From: Planctomycetota bacterium
GTDB lineage: Bacteria > Planctomycetota > Planctomycetia > Pirellulales > Pirellulaceae
Assembly (NCBI GenBank): GCA_014238905.1
Contig: JABAAE010000006.1
Span: 248,001 to 312,000, forward strand
DNA: 64,000 nt
Direction of reading: 5' to 3'
Shown here: positions 10,315 to 19,491 of the stretch, one piece after another
How positions within the stretch are numbered: position 1 is the first letter of the stretch
Layout of the letters: every line of letters starts with the position of its first letter
Program-made: the position numbers and the translations under genes
Notes under the pieces: model-generated
What the model saw: only the letters and a program-made list of their open reading frames with translations
The model's database searches: none
What the model was told of the DNA's origin: nothing

Positions 10315-10449
10315 AAATATCCGGAATCGCATCCGGTTAAGGATCTGCATCTCGGTAGAGATCCCAACAAATTTCTAGTTCGTTTTCCATGCATACTGGT
10401 AGATCCAATAAAACACCGTGACTGCCCCTTTAAGACGATAACAACTGGC

Positions 10450-11187
10450 ATGAAGACAAAACCTATCCTCCCTCCGACTTGGGAGATCCCGCAAATTTTT
10501 CGTGACCGCATGGGAGAAGATTATGGTCGTCAGAGGATCATGCACCACGACGGACATCTGCTGATCATTCTCCATCGACCTTCCGGCCCGGAAAAAAACA
10601 CTCGAGATGGACGACTGTTTTGGCGAAAACCGGATGGACTCTGGACCTCTACCGAAAAAGGCGGCATCCATGCATTGCAACAGCACTTGGACGAATTTGA
10701 AGACAGTATTATCGAATGCGAGGAGGCGGAGGAAAAGGCAACCGTCCCTAGCGAGTATTTTGAACTGATTGAGCGATTATCTCCACTAAAACGCACAACG
10801 ACCAATATGTATCAGGTCCTACAGGACGGCAGAAAAGCCGTTCCGGAGGACAGGACGCTTATCTTGATTCGTGACCGAGCATACCAACTGTCGCGCACGT
10901 CCAACTTGGGATACGACGCCGCGAAAAACGGCTTGGATTTTTCGATGGCAAAAAGCGCCGAAAAAAACGCCGAATCAACCCTTCGTATGTCGATCGCCGC
11001 TCATCGACTCAACTTGCTGGCAAGCTTCTTCTTTCCACTGGCTACCGTTGCATCAGTGATGGGCATGGGAATCCTGACCATTCCCGAGGAACTATCCCTG
11101 ATGATTTTTGTGTTGATAATTCTCGCGGGTTTATCGATCGGAGGAATTCTGACCATCTTCATCTCCTCCAAATCAAAGCAACACTAA
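10450..11187 (+). CDS. CorA-like two-helix membrane protein of unknown function
   Basis: The 245-residue product has a soluble N-terminal part (residues 1-185) and two C-terminal membrane helices (about 188-207 and 214-237) with a very short loop between them and a basic tail. The layout, a long helical stretch (AAHRLNLLASFFFPLA) running into the first helix and ending in VMGMG, resembles the end of CorA-type Mg2+ channels, whose loop normally reads GMN. Here it is GMG, and the soluble domain is much shorter than in CorA (about 185 against 250 or more residues). It may be a divergent CorA-like protein that no longer transports Mg2+, or an unrelated protein of similar topology. The gene follows the acyltransferase-like gene and converges on astB with only 7 bp between the two. 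Confidence 0.6.
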   Translation: MKTKPILPPTWEIPQIFRDRMGEDYGRQRIMHHDGHLLIILHRPSGPEKNTRDGRLFWRKPDGLWTSTEKGGIHALQQHLDEFEDSIIECEEAEEKATVPSEYFELIERLSPLKRTTTNMYQVLQDGRKAVPEDRTLILIRDRAYQLSRTSNLGYDAAKNGLDFSMAKSAEKNAESTLRMSIAAHRLNLLASFFFPLATVASVMGMGILTIPEELSLMIFVLIILAGLSIGGILTIFISSKSKQH

Positions 11188-11194
11188 CACCAGA

Positions 11195-12541
11195 TCAATT
11201 TACCGTTAAGAAAAGATCCGCCGGCACACTCAAGATCCTCGCAAGATCCTCGAACGCCGCTGTTAACTCAAAATAAAGATCCATGCTCCCAAGGTCGCTC
11301 ACTGACAATTCGGTGCGGTAATGCGTCTCGATCCAAGATTCTAGTTTTTGACACAACTCGTTTGTAAAACAAAACGACTGGCAAATAGATTGATATTGAA
11401 TTTCCGAAAGTATCACTCTTAATCTCAGGCAGGCGGGACCTCCACCGTTCATCATGCTTTGCCGAACATCCGGATAAAAAGCTTTCACAATTGGATTGTC
11501 ACCATCAATTGTTCGATCGATGAGTCTTTTTGCTGCTGCACTTTCGAGACAGTCAGCCGGTGCAATCAGCGCCATTTGGCCATCCGAAAGCGTGACAATT
11601 TGGCTATTGAACAGATAACAATCAACAGCCTCCGATAGCGACAATTCCTTTTGGGGAATTTCGATAACAAAGAGTGGTTCATCGTACAGTTGAGAGAATT
11701 GTTGCTTAATTGCTGAAATCGTCCTTTGTTGGTCCGCAAATGCTCTTTGGTGACAAAACAAAACGTTTTCGTTCGCAACCGCCACCACATCATTGTGAAA
11801 AGCGCCCGCCTCGATCGCTTCAGGATTTTGTCGTATGCACATCGTTGAATCGGCGGCCAACAGGTGTGTCCGCGCGATCGTTTGAGAAGCAACCAAAGAT
11901 TGCCTGGCAGGAAATCGGCCCGTGATTTGCACCTCGGGGGCAAATGGATCCCTCCCAAAAACGAACAATTCCAATCCACGATGAACATGCCCTGTGGATA
12001 GTCGCATATGATTTGCCGCCCCTTCGTCGGCAAAAGCCAACGCGGACGGCAGTGGGTCATGGATGACGCATTCTATGCCGTTAAAAATCGTCTTAAAAAT
12101 TTGAGCGGTAACGGAGGCCTCCATAAAGCGATGGATCCCGCTATTCAAATTAGCAGGCGTCAGATGCATTTTACCGTCGCCACAATCCACGCCCGGTGAG
12201 ACCGTCGCGGCATTGGCCGTCCACATCGCCGCAGAACTATAACTGGCGGCCAATAGCGCCGGGGCGTCTTTGGCCGCATTGCGTAAAATCGACTCTGACG
12301 AACCGATAAACCCACATTCTCGTAAAAAAGAGATCGATGGGCGAAAATGAGGTGGTAAAATCGCTTGTTTAATCCCCAGAGAATGTAACAACTTCATTTT
12401 TTCCAGGCCTTGCAATGCAGCCTGGCGAGGGTTGGAGACTTGGTTTTTGTTGCGAGTGGACGCCAAATTCCCCCTAGAAAGGCCGCCATAATGATGGGTA
12501 GGCCCTACCAATCCGTCAAAATTAACTTCATATACATTCAT
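11195..12541 (-). CDS. astB: N-succinylarginine dihydrolase AstB
   Basis: AstB removes two ammonia groups and CO2 from N2-succinylarginine, giving N2-succinylornithine, the second step of the arginine succinyltransferase pathway. The translation starts MNVYEVNFDGLVGPTHHYGG, very like the proteobacterial enzyme. The three catalytic residues of the guanidine-modifying fold are visible: Glu in DEGAANH, His in FHNDVVAVANE and Cys in GGGPACLRLRV. The frame could begin 12 codons earlier at 12577, but ATG 12541 gives 448 residues, the usual length, and matches where family members start. None of astA, astC, astD or astE is adjacent, which is unusual because these genes normally form an operon. The family call is firm; the physiological role without neighbours is less certain. 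Confidence 0.9.
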   Translation of the reverse strand: MNVYEVNFDGLVGPTHHYGGLSRGNLASTRNKNQVSNPRQAALQGLEKMKLLHSLGIKQAILPPHFRPSISFLRECGFIGSSESILRNAAKDAPALLAASYSSAAMWTANAATVSPGVDCGDGKMHLTPANLNSGIHRFMEASVTAQIFKTIFNGIECVIHDPLPSALAFADEGAANHMRLSTGHVHRGLELFVFGRDPFAPEVQITGRFPARQSLVASQTIARTHLLAADSTMCIRQNPEAIEAGAFHNDVVAVANENVLFCHQRAFADQQRTISAIKQQFSQLYDEPLFVIEIPQKELSLSEAVDCYLFNSQIVTLSDGQMALIAPADCLESAAAKRLIDRTIDGDNPIVKAFYPDVRQSMMNGGGPACLRLRVILSEIQYQSICQSFCFTNELCQKLESWIETHYRTELSVSDLGSMDLYFELTAAFEDLARILSVPADLFLTVN

Positions 12542-12659
12542 ATCTGACAATTTCCAGAATTGTTTTGCTAGGCACATCGAATAGTAACAACGGCTGTAAC
12601 ATTATAGAGTCATCAACAAAGCGGGCATTGTTTTGGAAAGCATTTGAAGTGAGAGAAGA

Positions 12660-14036
12660 TTGAAGAACAACAGCCAAAAAAAAACCAAGATCCGAGCCAA
12701 TGACGCTTCGCCTGCACTAGCGCCGTCGAAAGCCACCTCCGCATCAAAAGCCTCTGCTGAAAATGATACCAACAAGGAAAAGCCAAGAACACGTTTGGGT
12801 TTAATCCTTATTGCGGTGGCCGTGCTGATCATTGTGATTGCATTCGCTGGTAAATGGAGCCTGACCGCGTATGCAAAGGCGATTGCCAAAAACCACATTT
12901 CTCAATTTCAATACGCCGATGCCCTTTCCTGGATCACATTCGCCGAAAATCTAAACGTTGCCGATTCAGAATTGTATTTTCTCAAGGCACGAATCTACCG
13001 AAAAACCGGAAAATTTGAGTTGTTTGACTCTGCAATTGCCAAGTCTCGTGAACTGGGTCTCCCCGAGCAAACCATGATAAACGAAAGGCTATTACTACAG
13101 GGACAATCCGGTTACTTATCTGGATTAATGAACAACCTTGAACAAATGGCTGGCGGTGTCAATCAATTTGATCCAACTGAAATCTATGAAGCCGCAGTTA
13201 ACGGTTATATACGTGTGGGTCGTTTTAGCGAAGCAGCAGACTTTCTGTATCGGTGGGAAAAAGATTTCCCTAACGATCCAAATCAAAAATTCCTGAAAGC
13301 AACGCTGCTGATGGAGTTTGGTAACCTCGCATCTGACGACGGTGATCCCATCCAGTTATTACAATCGGTGACCACCCAATACCCATCCCATTATCAGGCG
13401 ATCATGGCATTGGGGGATGCATTCTTGAGATCAAACCGGGAAACGGAGGCATTGGCGACATTCAAGTTATGTGAAAACGTCGAACCGGTGCAAACCAACG
13501 CTCGATTGAAAATCGCTGGTTGCCTAGCGAGGCTCGGTCAGCAGAATGATGCTAAAAAATATTATGAGGCAATTCTTGAAGTCGATCCTCAAAATATCGA
13601 GGCCCAAGCAGAGCTTGGCAAAATTCAATTTAATGATCAGCAGTACGAAAAGGCATTAGTAAATCTTGAATCAGCCTATGCCCGACGAGACTGGGATTTT
13701 GATTTGGCAAATAGTCTCGCTAGAGTCCTGCAGTTATTTGACCGGGAGAAGGAAGCAGAAGCACTTTTTGAAAAATCACAGGGCATCCGGGACAAGCTTA
13801 GCGAGATCCAGGATTTGAAGTTTAAAGTTGACACAGGTTCCAGCACACAGGATCGTGTCCAACTGGCCAAGTTACTTTTGGAATACGGGGATCCCAACGT
13901 CGGTAAACACTATTTACAGTCGGCACTCGATCTGGATCCCGAAAACGCCCAAGCCAGACAGATCTGGACCGAATATTTCGGCAAGCCTCTGGTCAAGAAT
14001 CCTTCTTTTCGATCCCCGCAGGGTTCACCAAGATAG
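12660..14036 (+). CDS. Membrane-anchored TPR protein
   Basis: The product has 458 residues: a Lys/Ala/Ser-rich cytoplasmic N-terminus, one membrane helix (about residues 46-66) and then a long alpha-helical region with tetratricopeptide repeats, for example around YQAIMALGDAFLRSNRETEA, KIAGCLARLGQQNDAKKYY and AELGKIQFNDQQYEKALV. TPRs make protein-binding scaffolds; no enzymatic domain is present. The predicted start is TTG with a GAGAGAAG stretch just upstream; I see no better ATG. It lies 54 bp before the UnbV/FG-GAP lipoprotein gene on the same strand. TPR and UnbV proteins often occur together in planctomycetes and related bacteria, so the pair probably works at the cell surface. Confidence 0.82.
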   Translation: MKNNSQKKTKIRANDASPALAPSKATSASKASAENDTNKEKPRTRLGLILIAVAVLIIVIAFAGKWSLTAYAKAIAKNHISQFQYADALSWITFAENLNVADSELYFLKARIYRKTGKFELFDSAIAKSRELGLPEQTMINERLLLQGQSGYLSGLMNNLEQMAGGVNQFDPTEIYEAAVNGYIRVGRFSEAADFLYRWEKDFPNDPNQKFLKATLLMEFGNLASDDGDPIQLLQSVTTQYPSHYQAIMALGDAFLRSNRETEALATFKLCENVEPVQTNARLKIAGCLARLGQQNDAKKYYEAILEVDPQNIEAQAELGKIQFNDQQYEKALVNLESAYARRDWDFDLANSLARVLQLFDREKEAEALFEKSQGIRDKLSEIQDLKFKVDTGSSTQDRVQLAKLLLEYGDPNVGKHYLQSALDLDPENAQARQIWTEYFGKPLVKNPSFRSPQGSPR

Positions 14037-14090
14037 TCCATCAACACCCAGTATGAATTTGCCAACTCCCCCCGCTTCTTTGGACCATCC

Positions 14091-15806
14091 ATGACCGTGA
14101 TCCAGAAAACACATGCTCATTTCATTTACTTGGCAATGATCGCCTTGCTCCTGTCATGCCAAGCCATGGGGTGCAGGAAAACGAAAAACCGAAATGAAAT
14201 TCCGGAAAATCTCAATAAGCAGCCAATTGCCTCCTCATTCCAGTTCGAGGATCGAACCAGCAGCAGTGGCGTGAATGCTGTTTATCGAAACGGAGGCGAC
14301 TCCGGTTTACGAACGATGCTCGAAACACTCGGTGGCGGATTAGGCGTGATTGATTTTGATCGTGACGAAATGCCAGATTTGTTCATCAACGGTGGCGGAA
14401 TCCTTTCAGAAAAAAAGGAGATCACCGGTCGATCGTCGTTTCTTTATCGAAATTGTTCGAATTGGCGTTTCGAATCCTGCATTGAATTCGCGACTTTGGA
14501 GACTGAAGATCTTTATAATCATGGAGCCGAGGTCGGCGACATCGACAATGATGGTTTTCAGGATCTAATCGTAACCGGATACCGTGGAATCATGGTTTTC
14601 CGGAATCAGGGAGATGGGAGTTTTCAACGTTGGCATTGTGGTGTGGACACAGATGCCTGGGCGACTTCCGCTGCGTTTTCAGACTTTAATGGGGACGGTT
14701 TTCTCGATTTATTTGTCTGTAATTACCTGCAGTGGTCATTTGAAAACCATCGCACCTGTCCAGAAAACGGAAGTCAACGAGATGTCTGCACACCACGCTA
14801 CTTTGAAGGAGAGAAAGATTCTCTGTTCATGAATCAGGGAGATGGCACTTTTCTGGAGGAAAGCAAATTACGGGGGATCGATAAAAACGGTAAGGGACTA
14901 GGAGTCGTAGCCGGTGATATCGATGCCGATGGAGATGTTGACATTTATGTCGCCAACGACGTCACCAACAATCATTTTTATGTCAACGATGGAAAGGGTC
15001 ATTTTATTGAATCAGGGGCGACCAGCGGAGTTGATACCGGAACCAGAACCATGCCGAATGGGAGTATGGGAACGGATTTAGTCGATTTCGATAATGATGG
15101 ACTCATCGACATTGGTGTGGCAAATTATGAAGGAGAAGATTTTGCACTTTACCGACAGGTCAGGATCGGTAATTCAGGTCGATATTTTTTCGACCTAGCT
15201 TCCAAACGAGCGAAATTAACCGCCGTCGGGCAAAGCTATGTAGGTTGGGGCACTCTCTTTGAAGACTTCGATGGCGATGGTCTACCTGATTTAATTGTTA
15301 ACAATGGTCATATCAGCTACTACCCGACCAAAACTACAATGGCTCAGCCACCTCTGATTCTGAAAAACAATCAGGGGACTTTTGAGCGAACCAACGAAGA
15401 CTTATTGGAATATTTTGCAAATCCTCATCATGGTCGTGGATTGGCGACTGCCGATTTCGACCGTGATGGCGACTTGGATCTTGCTTTTGCAAATTGCAAT
15501 CAAAACATTGGCTTGTTGGAAAACACCGTCGACGACGGTGAAAAAGGCAGAGCAAAACAACGCTTGATCATCGTAGGTACCTCGATCAATCGGGATGGCC
15601 TCGGCATGTCAATCAACCTGATTGACCGAGGAAAACCACTCACATCCATTATCCGTGGTGGTGGCAGTTACCTGTCAGCCTCCCAAAAAGAACTATTGGT
15701 TGCCAAAACAGCTAAATTCGACCGATTTTCGGGCAAAAAACACCCTGTCGAAGTACAGGAATTTGGCTTTCTGACCAAAATCGTCGAAAATCACTCGACA
15801 CGGTAA
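14091..15806 (+). CDS. FG-GAP/VCBS-repeat lipoprotein with ASPIC/UnbV-type C-terminus
   Basis: This 571-residue protein has a lipoprotein signal peptide ending in the lipobox AMGC (Cys28). It then has repeated Ca-binding-like motifs of the FG-GAP/VCBS propeller: VIDFDRDEMPDLFI, DIDNDGFQDLIV, DFNGDGFLDLFV, DIDADGDVDIYV, DFDNDGLIDIGV, DFDGDGLPDLIV and DFDRDGDLDLAF. The C-terminus (residues about 490-560, with IIRGGGSYLSAS) matches the ASPIC/UnbV domain, although the usual closing segment is degenerate. Such proteins are abundant in planctomycetes as predicted surface proteins of unknown function. It is probably co-transcribed with the TPR gene 54 bp upstream. After the stop codon there is an AT-rich GCTTTTTTGC-like dyad, which is a weak terminator at best. 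Confidence 0.9.
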   Translation: MTVIQKTHAHFIYLAMIALLLSCQAMGCRKTKNRNEIPENLNKQPIASSFQFEDRTSSSGVNAVYRNGGDSGLRTMLETLGGGLGVIDFDRDEMPDLFINGGGILSEKKEITGRSSFLYRNCSNWRFESCIEFATLETEDLYNHGAEVGDIDNDGFQDLIVTGYRGIMVFRNQGDGSFQRWHCGVDTDAWATSAAFSDFNGDGFLDLFVCNYLQWSFENHRTCPENGSQRDVCTPRYFEGEKDSLFMNQGDGTFLEESKLRGIDKNGKGLGVVAGDIDADGDVDIYVANDVTNNHFYVNDGKGHFIESGATSGVDTGTRTMPNGSMGTDLVDFDNDGLIDIGVANYEGEDFALYRQVRIGNSGRYFFDLASKRAKLTAVGQSYVGWGTLFEDFDGDGLPDLIVNNGHISYYPTKTTMAQPPLILKNNQGTFERTNEDLLEYFANPHHGRGLATADFDRDGDLDLAFANCNQNIGLLENTVDDGEKGRAKQRLIIVGTSINRDGLGMSINLIDRGKPLTSIIRGGGSYLSASQKELLVAKTAKFDRFSGKKHPVEVQEFGFLTKIVENHSTR

Positions 15807-16010
15807 AAAACTCGCTTTTTTGCAAAAAAAGCACTGCCAGCGGAAAACAATTTCTGGTGAAAGTGCAAATCATTGGTTAGACTCGGCAGATTGAAGTATT
15901 TTTCATACCCACTTCATCAAATTTTTCGGAACCCCTATTATTCCCTCCATTACCTCTTTGATGGCATTTGCCAGGCAATTTATTTCCATTTCTATTCGGG
16001 AGAATGTTTT

Positions 16011-17165
16011 ATGAACCTACGACGCAAGAAGGGTTTCACGCTTGTGGAACTGCTAGTCGTTATTGCGATCATTGGAATTTTGATCGCATTGTTGTTGCCA
16101 GCCGTTCAAGCGGCTCGAGAAGCAGCACGTCGAACCCAGTGCCTTAACAATTTGAAGCAAATTGGTCTGGCTTGTCACAACTACAACGATACGCTGAAGA
16201 AACTTCCTTGGAATTACGATCCACCGACTGGGCAGATCGCAGCTTACTCTTGGTTGGTTTCCATTCTGCCTTATGTAGAGCAAGGCAACCTGCATGAAAA
16301 AGTCAACTTCAACCTGCACTCAACTGGCGTTAACCCCTTTGGCAATCTAAGTGAAGACGAAGCCTTTGCCGCCATCAAAAACGCAAACACAGACACCAGC
16401 TTCATCGGTACTGTCATCCGCGAAGAGCAGCTGACCTACCTGAACTGTCCATCGAACTCCGTACAGAATTCTGTATCACCTCGTCTCAGTCAGCACGGTA
16501 GTTGGCAGCACACCGCCGATTTAGGCGATCAGTTGTCAACCGATGCTCCTGCTGGTTCCGGAACCGATTACGTTGGAAACATGGGTTTCATTGCTGCGGT
16601 TGATCATTACAAGTACTGCGAGTACGTCGATGACTACCTCGGTAGTGTTGATTCAATTTTCAACACAGGAACCCGCCAAACTCCAAATGTCAATCCAAAT
16701 GATTTCCGAAAAATCAACAACTGCAATGGTATCTTTGGTTTCCAAGGTGCTATGCGATTGGCAGACATCCATGACGGTACCTCCAATACCGTTTTGGCAT
16801 TTGAAGACATGCACTGGCGTGGTGGATATGATGCCCTCAATGGCTCAGATGACAACGGCAACCAAAACGTTGACGAGCCATTTGATAAGCAATCCAACTT
16901 CGATGCTTGCTGGATGAGCCCGCAAGGCGCAACTGGTTCGCTGAGAAACCCAATGAACCTCGACGACTGGGGCAAGTACACCACTTTGACTGGTATTCCA
17001 GCCGGCGAATTCGGTTGCACTGGTTGGAGTAGTAATCACCCAGCAGGCGCTCAGGCCGTTCTGTGCGACGGAAGCGTTAGCTTCTACGCCGAAACCATGA
17101 CCGACTATGTTCGCATGGCATTGGCAACCCGCAACGGTGGCGAAACCGACACCGTAGACAACTAG
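16011..17165 (+). CDS. DUF1559 pseudopilin-like protein (H-x9-DG)
   Basis: The protein of 384 residues begins [20 protein letters not shown], a type IV prepilin-like signal with the GFTLVE cleavage/methylation site, followed by a long hydrophobic helix and the [15 protein letters not shown] segment typical of the planctomycete DUF1559 family. The C-terminus has the family's H-x9-DG motif (His in [11 protein letters not shown] in LCDGSV). The frame is open further upstream to 15873, but ATG 16011 has GGGAGAA at a suitable distance and places the prepilin motif at the N-terminus. These proteins are predicted to be exported through a type II secretion-like or type IV pilus-like route; planctomycete genomes often hold many copies. 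A bidirectional terminator follows. Confidence 0.95.
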   Translation: MNLRRKKGFTLVELLVVIAIIGILIALLLPAVQAAREAARRTQCLNNLKQIGLACHNYNDTLKKLPWNYDPPTGQIAAYSWLVSILPYVEQGNLHEKVNFNLHSTGVNPFGNLSEDEAFAAIKNANTDTSFIGTVIREEQLTYLNCPSNSVQNSVSPRLSQHGSWQHTADLGDQLSTDAPAGSGTDYVGNMGFIAAVDHYKYCEYVDDYLGSVDSIFNTGTRQTPNVNPNDFRKINNCNGIFGFQGAMRLADIHDGTSNTVLAFEDMHWRGGYDALNGSDDNGNQNVDEPFDKQSNFDACWMSPQGATGSLRNPMNLDDWGKYTTLTGIPAGEFGCTGWSSNHPAGAQAVLCDGSVSFYAETMTDYVRMALATRNGGETDTVDN

Positions 17166-17189
17166 TCTCTAGTTGTTGTCAAGAAAAGA

Positions 17190-17221
17190 AAAAAGCCTGC
17201 GAGAATTCGCAGGCTTTTTTT
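17190..17221. terminator. Bidirectional intrinsic terminator
   Basis: The stem GCCTGCGA / TCGCAGGC has a 4-nt GAAT loop and is flanked by an A-run on the left and a T-run of seven on the right. It lies between the converging DUF1559 gene (ends 17165) and Cys-rich protein gene (ends 17246), and the A and T tracts let it terminate transcripts from both sides. Confidence 0.93.
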
Positions 17222-17245
17222 GTTTCATCGATTCAACCACTTGCG

Positions 17246-17986
17246 TTAGTTGGTTTCAGAAACGGTCTGAGCTTGAATGCCACCGAATGCGGCTGGATCA
17301 ACTACTGGAGCTGGTGGAACAGCTCCGGTCGAAGCAGCTGCTTCTGGTGCGGGAGCATCGCTTCCACAGCTAGGCTTGGGAGCGTCTGTTCCACAGGTAG
17401 GTTCAGCAGCTGTGTCGCATCCGCACTTTCTCATTTTAGGACGGCACTTCATGCGATCCAAAAGGCCCAAACGAGGCATTTTGAGTCCACATCCGCAACC
17501 AGCCTTGGCCTTGTCGCAACCGCAATTTGGATCCGCAGCTTTTTTGTCGCATCCACAGTTAGGAGCGGCAGCTTTGTCGCAACCCGAATCACAGCATGAC
17601 TTCATGCAGATCTTAGGCAGGCAAATCTTCGGAAGATTAATCTTCGGAATGATAACGGGAATGCTAAGGCACTTCACGTCAAAATTGAAGAGTTTGGGAC
17701 GGCAGCAGGAATCGCCACTGTCGCAACCGTTATCAGCTTTGTCAGCTCCGCAATTTGGAGCTGCAGGCTTTGCTGCACACCCTGCATCGCAGGCTCGATT
17801 GAAAAATCGACCACGAAGCTTGCCAATTCCTTCACAACCACAGGTTGGTTCAGGAGTAGCACAACAAGAGGTGTCACAACCACATCCACTTCCACCAAGC
17901 AAACGGTCCAGTAATCCCTGACCGTAGCTTTGTGAACTGACTACAAGACATAAAGCCATTGCAGCAAAAGTCACTTTGAATTTCAT
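17246..17986 (-). CDS. Cysteine-rich secreted protein, unknown function
   Basis: The 246-residue product has a clear signal peptide (residues 1-22, ending SYGQ) and about 29 cysteines in the mature part, many in GCGCD, NCGCD, SCC or AGCGC clusters separated by Ala/Pro/Asp/Lys spacers. One central stretch (residues 100-130, IPVIIPKINLPKICLPKIC) has a different, hydrophobic-basic character. The C-terminus is Ala/Pro-rich. No enzyme family is recognisable. A disulfide-crosslinked cell-wall or crateriform-structure protein, or a metal-binding protein, would both fit; planctomycete proteinaceous walls are known to be cystine-rich. A strong AAGGAGA ribosome-binding site precedes the ATG, suggesting high expression, and a perfect inverted repeat lies 54 bp upstream. 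Confidence 0.8.
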   Translation of the reverse strand: MKFKVTFAAMALCLVVSSQSYGQGLLDRLLGGSGCGCDTSCCATPEPTCGCEGIGKLRGRFFNRACDAGCAAKPAAPNCGADKADNGCDSGDSCCRPKLFNFDVKCLSIPVIIPKINLPKICLPKICMKSCCDSGCDKAAAPNCGCDKKAADPNCGCDKAKAGCGCGLKMPRLGLLDRMKCRPKMRKCGCDTAAEPTCGTDAPKPSCGSDAPAPEAAASTGAVPPAPVVDPAAFGGIQAQTVSETN

Positions 17987-18039
17987 TTGCTAAGTCTCCT
18001 TTAGCGAGTCCAGTTTTGTCTTTTCCGTACATTTTCCAA

Positions 18040-18068
18040 ATGCGTTTGTTGCCTGGCAACAAACGCAT
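18040..18068. promoter_or_regulatory. Perfect 14-bp inverted repeat upstream of Cys-rich protein gene
   Basis: The arms ATGCGTTTGTTGCC and GGCAACAAACGCAT are perfectly complementary around a single central T. The repeat ends 54 bp upstream of the start codon of the minus-strand gene. There is no T-run on the side leading into that gene, so it is not an obvious terminator for it. An operator for a dimeric regulator or a stabilising 5' mRNA hairpin are the main options. Confidence 0.7.
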
Positions 18069-18676
18069 CAAAATCGCGTGCCGGGCCCGGCTCTCTTCCG
18101 TTGTAAAGGAGAACCACTCTTTGGCGGGAATTATCGAATGTGGAATCTGTACTGACAAAACTTTGAAACAAATCTCTGGTGACAAATTGAAAATCCCTAA
18201 ATCAATTCATCCCAAAACCATTTCCGTATGACACATCAGAACTACCCCAATGGTGCCAGCTTCGATATCGGCGTAAGAGTATTGACTGCTTTAGAACAGA
18301 ATTTGCTGCTGGTTCCCGAATGCGCCGTTAACCTGTAGCGATTGGGTAGTCTCTATTGCTGGTATCAAATTTGACGTTATGGCTGTATCGATTACGGTAG
18401 ATTCCAGCCTGATTTTTGGCCAAAACCGAGTGCATTGGCCCAGGAATTTTTCGAGTTTTTTTTTGTATTTTTAGATCAGAGGGGTACTTTTTTCGCCCAA
18501 TCCACGTCTTTGGACGGTTTAAAACTGTATCTCGATTCGATTTCACGATCCAATCTGTAATACGATTCCTGTCTCGTTTACTGTTAATCAACCTGAATCA
18601 TCAGGGTTTTACGGTACCATGAGAGCTGAAATCGTGTTGTAGCTCGGCAGCCGCTAATTGTGGAGCAATCTCCCAT

Positions 18677-18702
18677 GGCATGGACTGCCGCGGCATGGAC
18701 TG
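18677..18702. repeat. Imperfect 15-bp tandem duplication upstream of sigma factor gene
   Basis: GGCATGGACTG occurs at 18677-18687 and again at 18692-18702, a 15-bp period with CCGC between the copies. The copies lie about 100 bp before the GTG start of the ECF sigma factor gene, within its probable promoter or leader. Confidence 0.7.
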
Positions 18703-18801
18703 ATTTACCCCATGAAACCACTTCGTTTGACATACTATTCAGCTAACAACGATGAACCGCTGGAAACTGTCACGACCATTACCTAAGAAGACGAATTTGA
18801 C

Positions 18802-19491
18802 GTGCAACTTTCCGATTCAGTAATCAAAAAATCCAAGCATTACGAGTCTATCGATCCAGATGTTCGATTGATGCTGCAAGTGCAGAGTGATGATGCTGGC
18901 GCTTTCGAAGAACTGACTCGCCGTTATCAAAATCGCCTTTTGCGTGTTATGGAGCATCTGGTTAGCAATCGGGATATGGCAGAGGATCTCGCCCAGGAAG
19001 TCTTCCTGCGGGTCTTCAGGTCGCGGAAATCTTATATTCCAGGAGCCAAGTTCTCGACATGGTTTTTTACCATAGCCAACAACGTTGCCAGCAATGCTCT
19101 TCGCAATCGGTCTCGTCGAAAAGAAATTAATTTGGCACCAACACAAAGTGAAGACCATGGTGTTCCATCACTAGAGACGATGGCCAAGGAAGCTAGTGCG
19201 TTGATGCCGACCCGCCAACTTGACCAAGTTGAATTGTCCGAAGTCGTTCAATCCGCGATGAAAAACTCGTTGAATGAGCGTCAAAAACTGGCGTTGTTGC
19301 TGTCAAAATTTGAACACATGAGCTATCAGGAAATCGCTGAAACGATGGACCTGACCGTTCAGGCTATCAAATCGCTTCTTTCAAGAGCTCGTGGAAATCT
19401 CAAGCAAGCACTTGAACCCTATTTTCAAACCGGCCAATTATCCGATTCCTACCGCGAATCATTTGAATCAGATGACCAGCAAAAACCATGA
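18802..19491 (+). CDS. ECF-type RNA polymerase sigma factor
   Basis: This 229-residue protein has sigma-70 region 2 (residues about 35-105, with DMAEDLAQEVFLRVF and FSTWFFTIANNVASN) and region 4 (about 150-210, with LNERQKLALLLSKFEHMSYQEIA and the helix-turn-helix ending TVQAIKSLLSRARGNL). Regions 1 and 3 are absent, as in ECF sigma factors. The start is GTG; no clearly better start codon is visible. Its last four bases overlap the next gene as ATGA, so the two are translationally coupled and the downstream product is probably its anti-sigma factor. The leader upstream carries a 15-bp tandem duplication. The regulon is unknown. Confidence 0.92.
   Translation: MQLSDSVIKKSKHYESIDPDVRLMLQVQSDDAGAFEELTRRYQNRLLRVMEHLVSNRDMAEDLAQEVFLRVFRSRKSYIPGAKFSTWFFTIANNVASNALRNRSRRKEINLAPTQSEDHGVPSLETMAKEASALMPTRQLDQVELSEVVQSAMKNSLNERQKLALLLSKFEHMSYQEIAETMDLTVQAIKSLLSRARGNLKQALEPYFQTGQLSDSYRESFESDDQQKP

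Larger units (their letters stand above)
17987..18801. other. Long intergenic region between Cys-rich protein gene and sigma factor gene
   Basis: About 815 bp separate two divergent genes. It holds the inverted repeat at 18040-18068 and an imperfect 15-bp tandem duplication at 18677-18702. A 36-codon frame at 18228-18338 has no ribosome-binding site and no recognisable similarity, and is not called. Nothing else is recognised; part may be a long leader or regulatory region of the ECF sigma factor gene. Confidence 0.5.

Noticed and set aside
11566-12060. 164-codon minus-strand frame within astB
   Set aside because: It overlaps the strongly supported AstB coding sequence in another frame.
18228-18338. 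36-codon open frame in the 815-bp gap
   Set aside because: No ribosome-binding site and no recognisable similarity; length is within what chance allows.
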